Below are positions 40,964 through 49,829 of a stretch of 64,000 nt of DNA, one piece after another. Source of the stretch: Streptomyces sp. MA5143a. Its GTDB lineage: Bacteria; Actinomycetota; Actinomycetes; Streptomycetales; Streptomycetaceae. Numbering within the stretch: the first letter of the stretch is position 1; each line of letters opens with the position of its first letter. The notes under the pieces were generated by a model. It did not search any database. It saw only the letters and a list, made by a program, of their open reading frames with translations, and had not been told where the DNA came from. The stretch spans positions 62,001 to 126,000 of the forward strand of contig NZ_OLMK01000073.1 of NCBI RefSeq assembly GCF_900290235.1, read 5' to 3'. The translations under genes were made by a program, and so were the position numbers.

Positions 40964-41953
40964 GTGATCTCACCGGTCTCCTCGTTGCCGCGGAGCGCCA
41001 ACCGGCCCAGGCCGGAGGCGACTCCCTACGTCGACCTCACCCGTACCGAGTGGAGCGCGTTGCGTGACAAGACGCCGCTGCCACTGACCGCCGAGGAGGT
41101 CGAGAAGCTGCGTGGCCTGGGCGACGTCATCGACCTCGACGAGGTACGGGACATCTACCTGCCGCTGTCCCGGCTCCTCAACCTCTACGTGGGCGCCACC
41201 GACGGCCTGCGCGGCGCCCTGAACACGTTCCTCGGCGAGCAGGGCTCCCAGTCGGGCACCCCGTTCGTCATAGGCGTCGCCGGCTCCGTGGCCGTCGGCA
41301 AGTCCACCGTGGCCCGGCTCCTCCAGGCCCTCCTCGCCCGCTGGCCCGAGCACCCGCGGGTGGAGCGGGTCACCACGGACGGCTTCCTGCTCCCCATGAA
41401 GGACCTCCGCGAACGCGGCCTGGTCTCCCGCAAGGGCTTCCCCGAGTCGTACGACCGCCGTACGCTCACCCGCTTCGTCGCCGACATCAAGGCCGGCAAG
41501 GACGAGGTGACGGCCCCCGTCTACTCCCACCTCATCTACGACATCGTCCCGGACAAGCGGCTCACGGTCCGCCGCCCCGACATCCTCATCGTCGAGGGCC
41601 TGAACGTCCTCCAGCCGGCCCTCCCCGGCAAGGACGGCCGCACCCGCGTCGGTCTCGCCGACTACTTCGACTTCAGTGTCTACGTCGACGCCCACGCCGA
41701 CGACGTCGAGCGCTGGTACCTCAACCGCTTCCGGAAGCTGCGGGAGACCGCCTTCCAGGACCCGTCCTCGTACTTCCGCAAGTACACCCAGGTCTCCGAG
41801 GAGGAGGCCCTCGACTACGCCCGCACCCAGTGGCGCACCATCAACAAGCCCAACCTGATCGAGAACATCGCGCCCACCCGGGGCCGCGCCGCCCTGATCA
41901 TCCGCAAGGGCTCCGACCACAAGGTGAAGCGCCTCAGCCTGCGCAAACTGTGA
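40964..41953 (+). CDS. coaA: pantothenate kinase type I
   Basis: Phosphorylates pantothenate, the first and controlled step of CoA synthesis. 329 residues with the P-loop GSVAVGKS at 107-114, TTDGFLLPM, the RKGFPESYDRR loop, VYSHLIYDI and VEGLNVLQ. The GTG start gives family length; no Shine-Dalgarno is evident, and an AT-rich TTAACAAT lies 6-13 bases upstream, so leaderless expression is possible. It lies in + orientation ahead of the DUF389 gene. Confidence 0.96.
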   Translation: MISPVSSLPRSANRPRPEATPYVDLTRTEWSALRDKTPLPLTAEEVEKLRGLGDVIDLDEVRDIYLPLSRLLNLYVGATDGLRGALNTFLGEQGSQSGTPFVIGVAGSVAVGKSTVARLLQALLARWPEHPRVERVTTDGFLLPMKDLRERGLVSRKGFPESYDRRTLTRFVADIKAGKDEVTAPVYSHLIYDIVPDKRLTVRRPDILIVEGLNVLQPALPGKDGRTRVGLADYFDFSVYVDAHADDVERWYLNRFRKLRETAFQDPSSYFRKYTQVSEEEALDYARTQWRTINKPNLIENIAPTRGRAALIIRKGSDHKVKRLSLRKL

Positions 41954-42014
41954 GGCCCGACCAAGGGCCGCACCGGGCGGCGGGACGTTCAACAGGTGCT
42001 GTTAGAAAGGCACC

Positions 42015-42956
42015 ATGCTGCATCTGCGCCTGATCACCCCGGCCGACCGGACCGACGAGGTGGTGCGCCTGATCGAGTCGACGGTCGGCACCACCCATCT
42101 CGTCGTGGTGCCGGGCGCCGCCCGCAACCCCGTCGGCGACGTCGTCATGTGCGACGTCGCGCGGGAGGCGGGCGACGAACTGATCGGCGCGCTCCGCGAG
42201 TTGCACCTGGACGAGACCGGCTCGATCGCCGTCGAGAACATCGACCTGTCGCTCTCCAGGCGCGCCGACAAGGCCGAGAAGGAGGCGCCGGGCGAGGGCG
42301 CCGACGCCGTGCTGTGGGAGCACCTGGCGGACGCGACGCACGAGGAGTCGACGCTCTCCGTCACCTACGTCGCCTTCATCACCCTCGCCACGATGATCGC
42401 CGCGTGCGGTGTGGTCCTCGACAACGCGATCCTCATCGTCGGCGCGATGGCGGTCGGCCCCGAGTTCGGCCCCCTGGCCGGCCTGAGCACGGCCATCGTG
42501 CAACGTCACCCGCGGCTGGCGCTCCGCTCCCTGATCGCCCTGCTCGTGGGCTTCGCGGTGGCGATGGCGGTGACGGTCGGCTTCACCGTCTTCATGGACG
42601 CGCTCGGCTACTTCACCGAGGCCGAACTGGAGGCCGACCGCCCCAACACCGCGTTCGTCTACGCCCCCGACGCCTTCTCCTTCATCGTCGCCGTCCTCGC
42701 CGGCATCGCGGGCACCCTCTCCCTGACATCGGCGAAGTCGGGCGCCCTGGTGGGCGTGGCCATCTCGGTCACCACGGTCCCGGCCGCGGCGAACGCGGCG
42801 GTGGCCCTGGCCTACGGCGACACGAAGCAGACGGTGGGCTCGACGAACCAACTCCTGCTCAACCTGGCGGGCATCATCCTGGCGGCCACCCTGACCATGG
42901 TCCTCCAGAAGTACCTCTGGTCAAAGCAACGAGCAGCGACAAAGGGCGCCCGATGA
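42015..42956 (+). CDS. DUF389 (TIGR00341-type) membrane protein
   Basis: 313 residues. The first ~95 form a soluble domain (LHLRLITPADRTDEVVRLIESTVG). A membrane domain follows with about six helices (YVAFITLATMIAACGVVLDNAILIVGAMAVGPEFGPLAGL, then ALRSLIALLVGFAVAMAVTVGF), containing the conserved GAMAVGPEFGP turn. The family function is not established. It starts 61 bases after coaA and is convergent with glmM. Confidence 0.9.
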   Translation: MLHLRLITPADRTDEVVRLIESTVGTTHLVVVPGAARNPVGDVVMCDVAREAGDELIGALRELHLDETGSIAVENIDLSLSRRADKAEKEAPGEGADAVLWEHLADATHEESTLSVTYVAFITLATMIAACGVVLDNAILIVGAMAVGPEFGPLAGLSTAIVQRHPRLALRSLIALLVGFAVAMAVTVGFTVFMDALGYFTEAELEADRPNTAFVYAPDAFSFIVAVLAGIAGTLSLTSAKSGALVGVAISVTTVPAAANAAVALAYGDTKQTVGSTNQLLLNLAGIILAATLTMVLQKYLWSKQRAATKGAR

Positions 42957-42970
42957 CTCCCGGGCACCTG

Positions 42971-43017
42971 AGGGGCGCGGGGAACTGCGCGACAAGCCAC
43001 GACGAACCCGCAGCCCG
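42971..43017 (+). repeat. intergenic repeat, copy 4
   Basis: AGGGGCGCGG start, core through GCGCGAC, then AAGCCACGACG and a CCCGCAGCC tail. It begins 15 bases after the DUF389 stop, between convergent genes. Confidence 0.85.
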
Positions 43018-43058
43018 CACACCACAGAACCCGGCACCCCGAACCCGGAACCGACGCC

Positions 43059-44417
43059 CTACCCGAGCGCCGACTTCACCGCGTCGGCCAACCGCCCGGC
43101 GACGGACCGAGCCTGCTCGATATCCGCCGCCTCCACCATCACCCGCACCAACGGCTCCGTCCCCGACGGCCGCAGCAGCACCCGCCCGGTGGCCCCCAGC
43201 TCCCGCTCCGCGTCGGTCACCGCGGCGGCCAGCTCCGCGGACGTCCCCACCCGCGTCCGGTCCACGTCCGGCACATTGATGAGCACCTGCGGCAGCCGCT
43301 CCATGACCCCCGCGAGGTCCCCCAGCGTGCGCCCGGTCCGCGCGATCCGCGCCGCCAGCAGCAGCCCGGTCAGCGTGCCGTCCCCGGTGGTCGCGTGGTC
43401 GAGGACGATGACGTGCCCGGACTGTTCGCCACCGAGGGCGTACCCGTGCTCCTTCATCTCCTCCAGCACATACCGGTCCCCGACCGCCGTCTGGACGAGC
43501 CGCAGCCCTTCCCGCTCCAGCGCCAGCTTGAAGCCGAGGTTGGACATGACGGTCGCGACCACGGTGTCCGAGCGGAGCACCCCCCGCTCCCGCATGTCGA
43601 GGGCGAGCACGGCGAGGATCTGGTCCCCGTCGACCTCGTTGCCCTCGTGGTCGACGGCGAGGCACCGGTCGGCGTCCCCGTCGTGCGCGATGCCGAGGTG
43701 CGCCCCGTGCTCGACGACGGCGGCGCGCACCTTCCCCAGGTGCGTGGACCCGCACCCGTCGTTGATGTTGAGCCCGTCCGGCTCGGCCCCGATCGTGATG
43801 ACCTCGGCCCCGGCGCGGGTGAACGCCTCCGGGGAGACCCCGGCGGCCGCGCCGTGCGCCTCGTCGAGGACGATCTTCAGCCCGTCGAGGCGGTTCGGCA
43901 GTACGGACAGCAGGTGCTCGACGTACCGCTCGGACCCTTCGTCGTAGGAGCGGACCCGTCCGACGCCCGCGCCGGTCGGCCGGTCCCAGGGCGCCCCGGT
44001 CCGGTGCTCCTCGTACACGGCCTCGATCTTGTCCTCCAGCTCGTCGGCGAGCTTGTGCCCGCCGCGGGCGAAGAACTTGACGCCGTTGTCGGGCATGGCG
44101 TTGTGGCTGGCGGAGAGCATCACGCCGAGGTCGGCGCCCAGCTCGCCGGTGAGGAACGCCACCGCGGGGGTGGGCAGCACACCGACGCGCAGCACGTCGA
44201 CGCCCGCGCTGGCGAGGCCGGCCACGACGGCCGCCTCCAGGAACTCCCCGGACGCTCGCGGGTCCCGCCCGACCACCGCCACCGGCTTGTGGCCTTCGAA
44301 GGTGCCCGCCTCGGCGAGTACGTGTGCCGCCGCGACGGAGAGTCCGAGCGCGAGCTCGGCCGTCAGATCCGCGTTGGCGACACCGCGCACGCCGTCCGTG
44401 CCGAAGAGTCGTCCCAC
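43059..44417 (-). CDS. glmM: phosphoglucosamine mutase
   Basis: Converts glucosamine-6-phosphate to glucosamine-1-phosphate for UDP-GlcNAc. 452 residues, the standard length: RLFGTDGVRGVAN at the N-terminus, the phosphoserine loop MLSASHNAMPD (Ser104), the metal loop DGDADRC, GEQSGH for sugar binding and RPSGTEPLVRV for phosphate binding. The GTG at 44417 has GGAGG 8 nt upstream. It lies downstream of rpsI but behind a strong terminator, so it probably has its own promoter in the 259-bp gap. Confidence 0.97.
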   Translation of the reverse strand: MGRLFGTDGVRGVANADLTAELALGLSVAAAHVLAEAGTFEGHKPVAVVGRDPRASGEFLEAAVVAGLASAGVDVLRVGVLPTPAVAFLTGELGADLGVMLSASHNAMPDNGVKFFARGGHKLADELEDKIEAVYEEHRTGAPWDRPTGAGVGRVRSYDEGSERYVEHLLSVLPNRLDGLKIVLDEAHGAAAGVSPEAFTRAGAEVITIGAEPDGLNINDGCGSTHLGKVRAAVVEHGAHLGIAHDGDADRCLAVDHEGNEVDGDQILAVLALDMRERGVLRSDTVVATVMSNLGFKLALEREGLRLVQTAVGDRYVLEEMKEHGYALGGEQSGHVIVLDHATTGDGTLTGLLLAARIARTGRTLGDLAGVMERLPQVLINVPDVDRTRVGTSAELAAAVTDAERELGATGRVLLRPSGTEPLVRVMVEAADIEQARSVAGRLADAVKSALG

Positions 44418-44616
44418 TGTGGTGTCCTCCGAATTGCTGAGAATGTGCGGCTCGTACCAGGTGGTCCCGTACCGGGTGTCCCCCACCGGTTGTCCCCCGA
44501 GTGTCCGGTCCCCCCCGGACCAAGTACATCCCCTGAGACCGTCCTCCCCCGTTCGGGGTTGTACCGGCAGTCTGCGTGTAGTCGTGCGGGAACAGCAGCG
44601 GCCCTGCTACGCAAAC

Positions 44617-44650
44617 CGCCCCGGCGGCACAGGTACGTGCCACCGGGGCG
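44617..44650 (-). terminator. rplM-rpsI terminator
   Basis: 14-bp stem with one mispair (CGCCCCGGCGGCAC / GTGCCACCGGGGCG) and a 6-nt loop, 26 bases after the rpsI stop. Confidence 0.8.
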
Positions 44651-44676
44651 TTGCGTGCGGTGCAGCGGAGCGGTGT

Positions 44677-45189
44677 TTAGCGCTTGCTGTACTGCGGAGC
44701 CTTGCGGGCCTTCTTCAGACCGGCCTTCTTGCGCTCGACCGCACGGTCGTCGCGGCGGAGGAAGCCGGCCTTCTTGAGGGCGCCACGGTTGTTGTCGACG
44801 TCGGCCTCGTTCAGGGCGCGGGCGACACCGAGACGGAGCGCACCGGCCTGGCCGGAGACGCCGCCGCCGGCGATGCGGGCGATGACGTCGTAGCGGCCCT
44901 CGAGCTCAAGAACCTTGAACGGCTCGTTGACCTCCTGCTGGTGCACCTTGTTCGGGAAGTAGTCCTCGAGCGTCCGCCCATTGATCTTCCACTTGCCGGT
45001 GCCCGGCACGATGCGAACGCGCGCGATGGCGTTCTTGCGGCGGCCCAGGCCGGCGGCCGGCTGGGGCTCGCCGAAGCGGGAGGCCATGGACTCGGTGGTG
45101 TACTCGCCCTCGACGGGGACGTCCGACTCCGTGGTGTAGCTGTCGATGTCAAGCTCTTCGAGCGGCTGCTCGGCAGTGGTCTCGGCCAC
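44677..45189 (-). CDS. rpsI: ribosomal protein S9 (uS9)
   Basis: 170-residue S9. A Glu/Asp-rich N-terminal extension of about 45 residues, typical of Streptomyces, precedes the conserved core (GLGRRKNAIARVRIVPGTGKWKING, GGGVSGQAGALRLGVARAL) and the C-terminal GRDDRAVERKKAGLKKARKAPQYSKR tail that reaches the P-site tRNA. It lies 42 bases downstream of rplM, with which it forms the usual operon. Confidence 0.96.
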   Translation of the reverse strand: MAETTAEQPLEELDIDSYTTESDVPVEGEYTTESMASRFGEPQPAAGLGRRKNAIARVRIVPGTGKWKINGRTLEDYFPNKVHQQEVNEPFKVLELEGRYDVIARIAGGGVSGQAGALRLGVARALNEADVDNNRGALKKAGFLRRDDRAVERKKAGLKKARKAPQYSKR

Positions 45190-45231
45190 GATTCTCCTCA
45201 GATTCTCTTCAGGCTTAGGGGGTGGCCGGAC

Positions 45232-45675
45232 TTACTGCGCGACCTGGGTGATCTCGAACGGCACCGGCTGCTGGGCAGCGTGCGGGTGCTGGTCGCCCGA
45301 GTAGACCTTCAGCTTGGAGAGCATCTGACGGCCCAGGGAGTTCTTGGGAAGCATGCCCTTGACGGCCTTCTCGACGGCCTTCTCGGGGTTCTTCTCCAGC
45401 AGCTCGTCGTAACGGACGGAGCGCAGACCACCCGGGTAGCCGGAGTGGCGGTAGGCCATCTTCTGGGTCCGCTTGTTGCCGGACAGGTGCACCTTGTCCG
45501 CGTTGATGATGATGACGAAGTCACCAGCGTCGACGTGGGGCGCGTAGATCGGCTTGTGCTTGCCGCGGAGCAGAGTGGCGGCAGTGGTGGCGAGACGACC
45601 CAGGACAACGTCCTGAGCGTCGATGACGTGCCACTGACGCGTCACATCGCCGGGCTTGGGGCTGTACGTACGCAC
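45232..45675 (-). CDS. rplM: ribosomal protein L13 (uL13)
   Basis: 147-residue L13 of the 50S subunit, beginning VRTYSPKPGDVTRQWHVIDA and containing VLGRLATTAATLLRGKHKPIYAPH and KVYSGDQHPHAAQQP. The GTG at 45675 follows a GAAGG site and gives the family length. It is the first gene of the rplM-rpsI operon. Confidence 0.97.
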   Translation of the reverse strand: MRTYSPKPGDVTRQWHVIDAQDVVLGRLATTAATLLRGKHKPIYAPHVDAGDFVIIINADKVHLSGNKRTQKMAYRHSGYPGGLRSVRYDELLEKNPEKAVEKAVKGMLPKNSLGRQMLSKLKVYSGDQHPHAAQQPVPFEITQVAQ

Positions 45676-46041
45676 GGTTCGTAGCCTTCGCTTCTTCAGT
45701 GAGGTTCCTGACAAGGTCACCGAAGACGATCACGACAGCCCTGACCGCACAGCGGTGACGCAAACCGCGTGCTGGTCGCTGGTCATCGGCCCGGTGGACC
45801 GGTGTAAGGGCGTCTCACGTGAGAATGAGCAAGCCAATACACATAACGAACCTGAAGAATAGCCGTGCGGCCCCGGACGGGTCAAAACGGCCCCGGCGGA
45901 CGACCCGCCGATGCCGGGAGGACGATCGTCCCGACCACCCATGGTTGGCGGCTTTTGCCCCCGCCCTCCGGATCACGCCCGGCGCTCAAGTCCCTCCGGA
46001 CACTGACCATCGGCCCACTTCCCCCGTCTAAACTGCGCCCC
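45676..46041. other. rplM / 46042-gene divergent intergenic region
   Basis: 366 bases without a convincing gene. It holds the rplM leader, small perfect palindromes (CTCACGTGAG near 45815, GGACGATCGTCC at 45920-45931) and, at the right edge, TAAACT 7 nt before the divergent gene. I could not fix an rplM promoter with confidence. Confidence 0.5.
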
Positions 46042-46929
46042 ATGAGCTTTGGGCAGGGGGGGTCTCAGTGGAGCCCCGGGGGTTCCCGCACTCCGTGGGA
46101 CGATCAGTGGAGTTCCTCCAGTAACCAGACCCCGGACTGGGCCGCGATGGCCGAACAGTCCGAATCACGCAACAGGCGCCGCAGACTCCTGATGATCGTC
46201 GGCGGCGCCCTGGCGACGGTCGGCATCGGCGCCGCCGTGGCCTTTTCCGTGGTCAACGCGGACGGCGGCTCCACCACGGCGAGCGGCCCGAACAGCGACC
46301 TCCCGGCCACCACGGACATCCCGAGCGCGAGCACCAAGACGGATCCGTCGTTCGAGCCCACCACCGCCCCGCCCCCGCTGGACCCGAAGGACTTCATCTC
46401 CAGCTCGGGCAAGGACAAGGCGCCGATCAGCCCGGACATCCTCTTCCCGGGCTCCCAGATGACCACCGAGGACGACAGCGTCTACCGCAAGGGCCCCACG
46501 GCCTCGACGACCGACTGCGCCTCGGCCGTCCAGGGCACCCTCGACAAGGTCCTGAACAGCAACGACTGCACCCGTGTCATGCGTGTCACCTACTACAGGG
46601 GCGACGTCGCGGTCACGGCCGGAGTCGCCCTGTTCAACACCGAGGCCCAAGCCGAGAAGGTCAAGGCGGAAGCGGACAAGAAGAGCCTCGTCACCTCGCT
46701 CTCGGGTGACGGCGTGCCCACCTTCTGCCGTACGACGATCTGCTACACGACCACCAACTCCTACGGCCGCTACGCCTACTTCACTGTGACCGGCTTCACC
46801 AACGGCAAGGACGCGACGAAGAAGGACAAGGCCGTCTTCACCACCGGCGACGCCCTGGCCAAGTTCACCTTCGAGCAGATCCACCGCCGCGGCCAGGCCC
46901 AGGCCTCCGCCGCCGCCAACGGTCAGTAG
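46042..46929 (+). CDS. hypothetical membrane-anchored protein
   Basis: 295 residues. A Ser/Gly/Trp-rich cytoplasmic N-terminus is followed by a basic patch (SRNRRRRLLM), a membrane helix (IVGGALATVGIGAAVAFSVV, about 52-71), a Thr/Ser/Pro linker, and an extracellular domain from about residue 115 (SPDILFPGSQMTTEDDSVYRK, then four cysteines). No known domain is recognised. TAAACT 7 nt before the ATG suggests a leaderless mRNA. It is convergent with truA. Confidence 0.8.
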   Translation: MSFGQGGSQWSPGGSRTPWDDQWSSSSNQTPDWAAMAEQSESRNRRRRLLMIVGGALATVGIGAAVAFSVVNADGGSTTASGPNSDLPATTDIPSASTKTDPSFEPTTAPPPLDPKDFISSSGKDKAPISPDILFPGSQMTTEDDSVYRKGPTASTTDCASAVQGTLDKVLNSNDCTRVMRVTYYRGDVAVTAGVALFNTEAQAEKVKAEADKKSLVTSLSGDGVPTFCRTTICYTTTNSYGRYAYFTVTGFTNGKDATKKDKAVFTTGDALAKFTFEQIHRRGQAQASAAANGQ

Positions 46930-46952
46930 CGAGCACCGGAGCAGCCCCGGGG

Positions 46953-47816
46953 TCAGCAGCAGCCGCCCCCGGGCGCACCCGGCAGGGTCCGCCTGTTCCG
47001 CGCCTCCTTGTTCCGCGCGGCGAGCAGCTCGTCGGCGGGGTACCCGACCTCCTCCAGGGTCAGCCCGTGCGGCCGTACGACGTGCACGGCGGAGTCCCGG
47101 ACCCCGGCGGCCAGCACCTTGCCGGGCCACTCGGCGCCCCGGTGCCCGTCCCCCACGAAGAGCAGCGCCCCGATGAGGGAGCGCACCATGTTGTGGCAGA
47201 ACGCGTCGGCCCGCACGGTCGCCGTGATGATCCCGTCGTCGCCCCGCACCAGGCTCAGCTCCTGGAGCGTGCGGATGGTGGTAGCGCCCTCGCGCCGCTT
47301 GCAGTAGGCCGCGAAGTCGTGCTCCCCCAGCAGTTCCCGGGCCGCCTCGTTCATGGCGTCCACGTCGAGCGGCCAGTCGTGCCACAGCACGTGGTTGCGC
47401 AGCAGCGGATCGACACCGCCGGGGTTGTCGGTGACGCGATAGGCGTACCGCCGCCAGACGGCCGAGAACCGCGCGTTGAAGCCGCTCGGCGCCTCCCGGA
47501 GCGCCCACACCCGTACGTCCCTCGACAGCCGCCCCGCGAGCCGCTTGAGCAGCTTCCCGTGGTGCTCGTCCCACACCTCCCGCGGCAGGTCGACATGGGC
47601 CACCTGCCCCCGGGCGTGCACCCCGGCGTCGGTCCGCCCGGCCACGGTCAACTCATACGTCGTCGCCGACCGCGTCACGGTCCGCAGCGCGTCCTCGATC
47701 TCCCCCTGCACGGTCCGCCGCCCCGCGGCCTGCTTGGCCCACCCGGAGAACTCGGTCCCGTCGTAGGACAGGTCCAGCCGCACACGGACATGGCCGGGCT
47801 GTACTTCGTCACTCAC
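46953..47816 (-). CDS. truA: tRNA pseudouridine(38-40) synthase
   Basis: Converts uridines 38-40 of tRNA anticodon arms to pseudouridine. 287 residues with RVRLDLSYDGTEFSGWAKQ, the catalytic Asp63 in VAGRTDAGVHARGQVAHVD, and the later YRVTDN, YCKRREGATTIRT and FCHNMVRSLIGALLFVGDG segments. It is downstream of rplQ but behind an intrinsic terminator. Confidence 0.96.
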   Translation of the reverse strand: MSDEVQPGHVRVRLDLSYDGTEFSGWAKQAAGRRTVQGEIEDALRTVTRSATTYELTVAGRTDAGVHARGQVAHVDLPREVWDEHHGKLLKRLAGRLSRDVRVWALREAPSGFNARFSAVWRRYAYRVTDNPGGVDPLLRNHVLWHDWPLDVDAMNEAARELLGEHDFAAYCKRREGATTIRTLQELSLVRGDDGIITATVRADAFCHNMVRSLIGALLFVGDGHRGAEWPGKVLAAGVRDSAVHVVRPHGLTLEEVGYPADELLAARNKEARNRRTLPGAPGGGCC

Positions 47817-47836
47817 CCCTGGATCCTCTCAGGTAC

Positions 47837-47859
47837 AAAAAAAGCGGGCCCGCTCCCGC
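47837..47859 (-). terminator. rplQ intrinsic terminator
   Basis: Read on the minus strand, a GC hairpin (GCGGG / CCCGC; the overlapping self-complementary AGCGGGCCCGCT is an alternative fold) is followed directly by seven U residues. This is the only classical U-tract terminator seen in the ribosomal-protein region. Confidence 0.85.
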
Positions 47860-47892
47860 GACAGGAACGGACCCACTCACACGCGCCCCCTC

Positions 47893-47939
47893 AGGGGCGC
47901 GGGGAACTGCGCGACCGGCCACGACGTGCCCGCAGCCGC
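47893..47939 (+). repeat. intergenic repeat, copy 5
   Basis: AGGGGCGCGG start and core through GCGCGAC, then CGGCCACGACG and CCCGCAGCC. It lies between the rplQ gene and its terminator, preceded by a complementary CGCCCCCTC that could fold onto its start. Confidence 0.85.
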
Positions 47940-47965
47940 CGACCGGGCAGCCCCCCGCAGAACGC

Positions 47966-48472
47966 TTACGCGTCCTTCGACTCCTCGGCGGCCTCATCGG
48001 CGGCGTCGTCGGCCTTGGCGGTGTCCACCTTGGCCTCAGCGGCCGGCGTCTCCGCGTCCTTGGCGGCACGCTTGGTGGCGGCCTCGGCCTCACCGGTGGC
48101 CTCCTGCGCGACCGTCAGCGCCTCGACCAGCTCGATGACAGCCATGGGCGCGTTGTCGCCACGACGGTTACCGATCTTGGTGATACGGGTGTAGCCACCC
48201 GGACGGTTCTCGTACCGCGGGCCGATCTCGGTGAAGAGCGTGTGCACGACGCTCTTGTCCGTGATGACCGAGAGCACCTGGCGGCGGTTGTGAAGGTCGC
48301 CCTTCTTCGCCTTGGTGACCAGACGCTCGGCGTACGGCCGCAGACGGCGGGCCTTCGCCTCGGTGGTGGTGATCCGGCCGTGCTCGAAGAGCGACTTCGC
48401 GAGGTTCGCGAGGAGCAGCTTCTCGTGCGCGGCGCTGCCGCCCAGACGGGCACCCTTGGTGGGCTTCGGCAT
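47966..48472 (-). CDS. rplQ: ribosomal protein L17 (bL17)
   Basis: 168-residue L17: PKPTKGARLGGSAAHEKLLLANLAKSLFEHGRITTTEAKARRLRPYAERLVTKAKKGD core, RPGGYTRITKIGNRRGDNAPMAVIEL, and a ~50-residue Ala/Glu/Lys-rich C-terminal extension characteristic of actinobacteria. It follows rpoA across a 172-bp gap with a perfect hairpin and a repeat copy. Confidence 0.97.
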   Translation of the reverse strand: MPKPTKGARLGGSAAHEKLLLANLAKSLFEHGRITTTEAKARRLRPYAERLVTKAKKGDLHNRRQVLSVITDKSVVHTLFTEIGPRYENRPGGYTRITKIGNRRGDNAPMAVIELVEALTVAQEATGEAEAATKRAAKDAETPAAEAKVDTAKADDAADEAAEESKDA

Positions 48473-48550
48473 GGTGTTTCTCCTAGGTGTCTGCCCCGGC
48501 CGTATCAGGTACCGGAGTCAGTATCCGAGCGGGCGGACGCCCGTCGAAGA

Positions 48551-48574
48551 TCCAGGCCCCCGAAGGGGCCTGGA
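48551..48574. repeat. perfect hairpin in the rpoA-rplQ gap
   Basis: TCCAGGCCCC / GGGGCCTGGA, a 10-bp perfect stem with a CGAA loop, abutting repeat copy 6. It has no U-tract; it may act as processing signal, attenuator or mRNA stabiliser. Confidence 0.8.
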
Positions 48575-48621
48575 AGGGGCGCGGGGAACTGCGCGACCAG
48601 CCACAACCGGCCCGCAGTCGC
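48575..48621 (+). repeat. intergenic repeat, copy 6
   Basis: AGGGGCGCGG start and core through GCGCGAC, then CAGCCACAACC and CCCGCAGTC. It lies inside the rpoA-rplQ transcription unit, next to a perfect hairpin. Confidence 0.85.
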
Positions 48622-48644
48622 AGTACGGCCTCCCCGCGGAGCGC

Positions 48645-49667
48645 TCAGTACTGCTCGGTCTCCACGAAGCCCGCGTCCGCGTCGTCGTCGGCGCCGAAGG
48701 CGTCCGCCGCGGCGGTCGGGTCGAATCCGGGCGGGCTGTCCTTCAGGGCCAGGCCCATGCCCGCCAGCTTCGCCTTGACCTCGTCGATCGACTTCGCACC
48801 GAAGTTGCGGATGTCGAGCAGGTCGGCCTCGGAACGCGCCACGAGCTCACCCACGGAGTGGATGCCCTCACGCTTGAGGCAGTTGTAGGAGCGGACCGTG
48901 AGCTCCAGCTCCTCGATCGGCAGCGCCAGGTCCGCGGCGAGCGCGGCGTCCGTCGGGGACGGACCCATGTCGATGCCCTCGGCGTCGATGTTGAGCTCGC
49001 GCGCCAGACCGAACAGCTCCACCAGGGTCTTACCGGCGGACGCCATGGCGTCACGGGGACGCATGGCCTGCTTGGTCTCGACGTCGACGATCAGCTTGTC
49101 GAAGTCGGTGCGCTGCTCGACACGAGTCGCCTCGACCTTGTACGTGACCTTGAGAACCGGCGAGTAGATGGAGTCGACCGGGATACGGCCGATCTCCTGG
49201 CCCACCTGCTTGTTCTGCACGGCGGAGACATAACCGCGGCCACGCTCGACCGTCAGCTCCATCTCCAGCTTGCCCTTGCCGTTGAGCGTGGCGAGGACGA
49301 GGTCGGGGTTGTGCACCTCGACACCGGCCGGGGGCGCGATGTCGGCGGCGGTGACCAGACCCGGGCCCTGCTTGCGCAGGTACATCACGACCGGCTCGTC
49401 GTGCTCCGAGGAGACGACCAGCTGCTTGATGTTGAGGATCAGGTCGGTGACGTCCTCCTTGACGCCCGGCACGGTGGTGAACTCGTGCAGGACACCGTCG
49501 ATCCGGATGCTGGTGACAGCCGCACCGGGGATCGACGACAGGAGCGTGCGACGGAGGCTGTTGCCGAGGGTGTAACCGAAGCCCGGCTCCAGCGGCTCGA
49601 TCACGAACCGGGAGCGGAATTCGTCGACGACCTCTTCGGTCAACGAGGGACGCTGAGCGATCAGCAT
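48645..49667 (-). CDS. rpoA: RNA polymerase subunit alpha
   Basis: 340-residue alpha subunit. The N-terminal assembly domain (MLIAQRPSLTEEVVDEFRSRFVIEPLEPGFGYTLGNSLRRTLLSSIPGAAVTSIRIDG) runs to about 230. The C-terminal DNA/activator-contact domain (LELTVRSYNCLKREGIHSVGELVARSEADLLDIRNFGAKSIDEVKAKLAGMGLALK) occupies about 250-310 before an acidic tail. It lies between rpsK and rplQ as usual in actinobacteria; rpsD is not in this operon. Confidence 0.99.
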   Translation of the reverse strand: MLIAQRPSLTEEVVDEFRSRFVIEPLEPGFGYTLGNSLRRTLLSSIPGAAVTSIRIDGVLHEFTTVPGVKEDVTDLILNIKQLVVSSEHDEPVVMYLRKQGPGLVTAADIAPPAGVEVHNPDLVLATLNGKGKLEMELTVERGRGYVSAVQNKQVGQEIGRIPVDSIYSPVLKVTYKVEATRVEQRTDFDKLIVDVETKQAMRPRDAMASAGKTLVELFGLARELNIDAEGIDMGPSPTDAALAADLALPIEELELTVRSYNCLKREGIHSVGELVARSEADLLDIRNFGAKSIDEVKAKLAGMGLALKDSPPGFDPTAAADAFGADDDADAGFVETEQY

Positions 49668-49752
49668 GTGGTGAGTCCTTCAGTCATGGGCACCCACTAT
49701 TTGATGCCCTTGCCACCGGGCGGTAGCCCGATATGTGCTGCAGCTACAAGGG

Positions 49753-49787
49753 TACGGGCGGTACGCCCCGTAAGAGCCGTACCGCCC
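49753..49787. repeat. two mutually exclusive hairpins, rpsK-rpoA gap
   Basis: Arms GGGCGGTACG (49756-49765) and CGTACCGCCC (49778-49787) form a 10-bp stem. The overlapping TACGGG (49753-49758) and CCCGTA (49767-49772) form a competing one. They lie 43 bases after the rpsK stop, on the transcript leading to rpoA. Confidence 0.7.
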
Positions 49788-49829
49788 GAAAACCTCAGAT
49801 CAAGCAGTCTGTGTGTCCGACCCGGAGGG

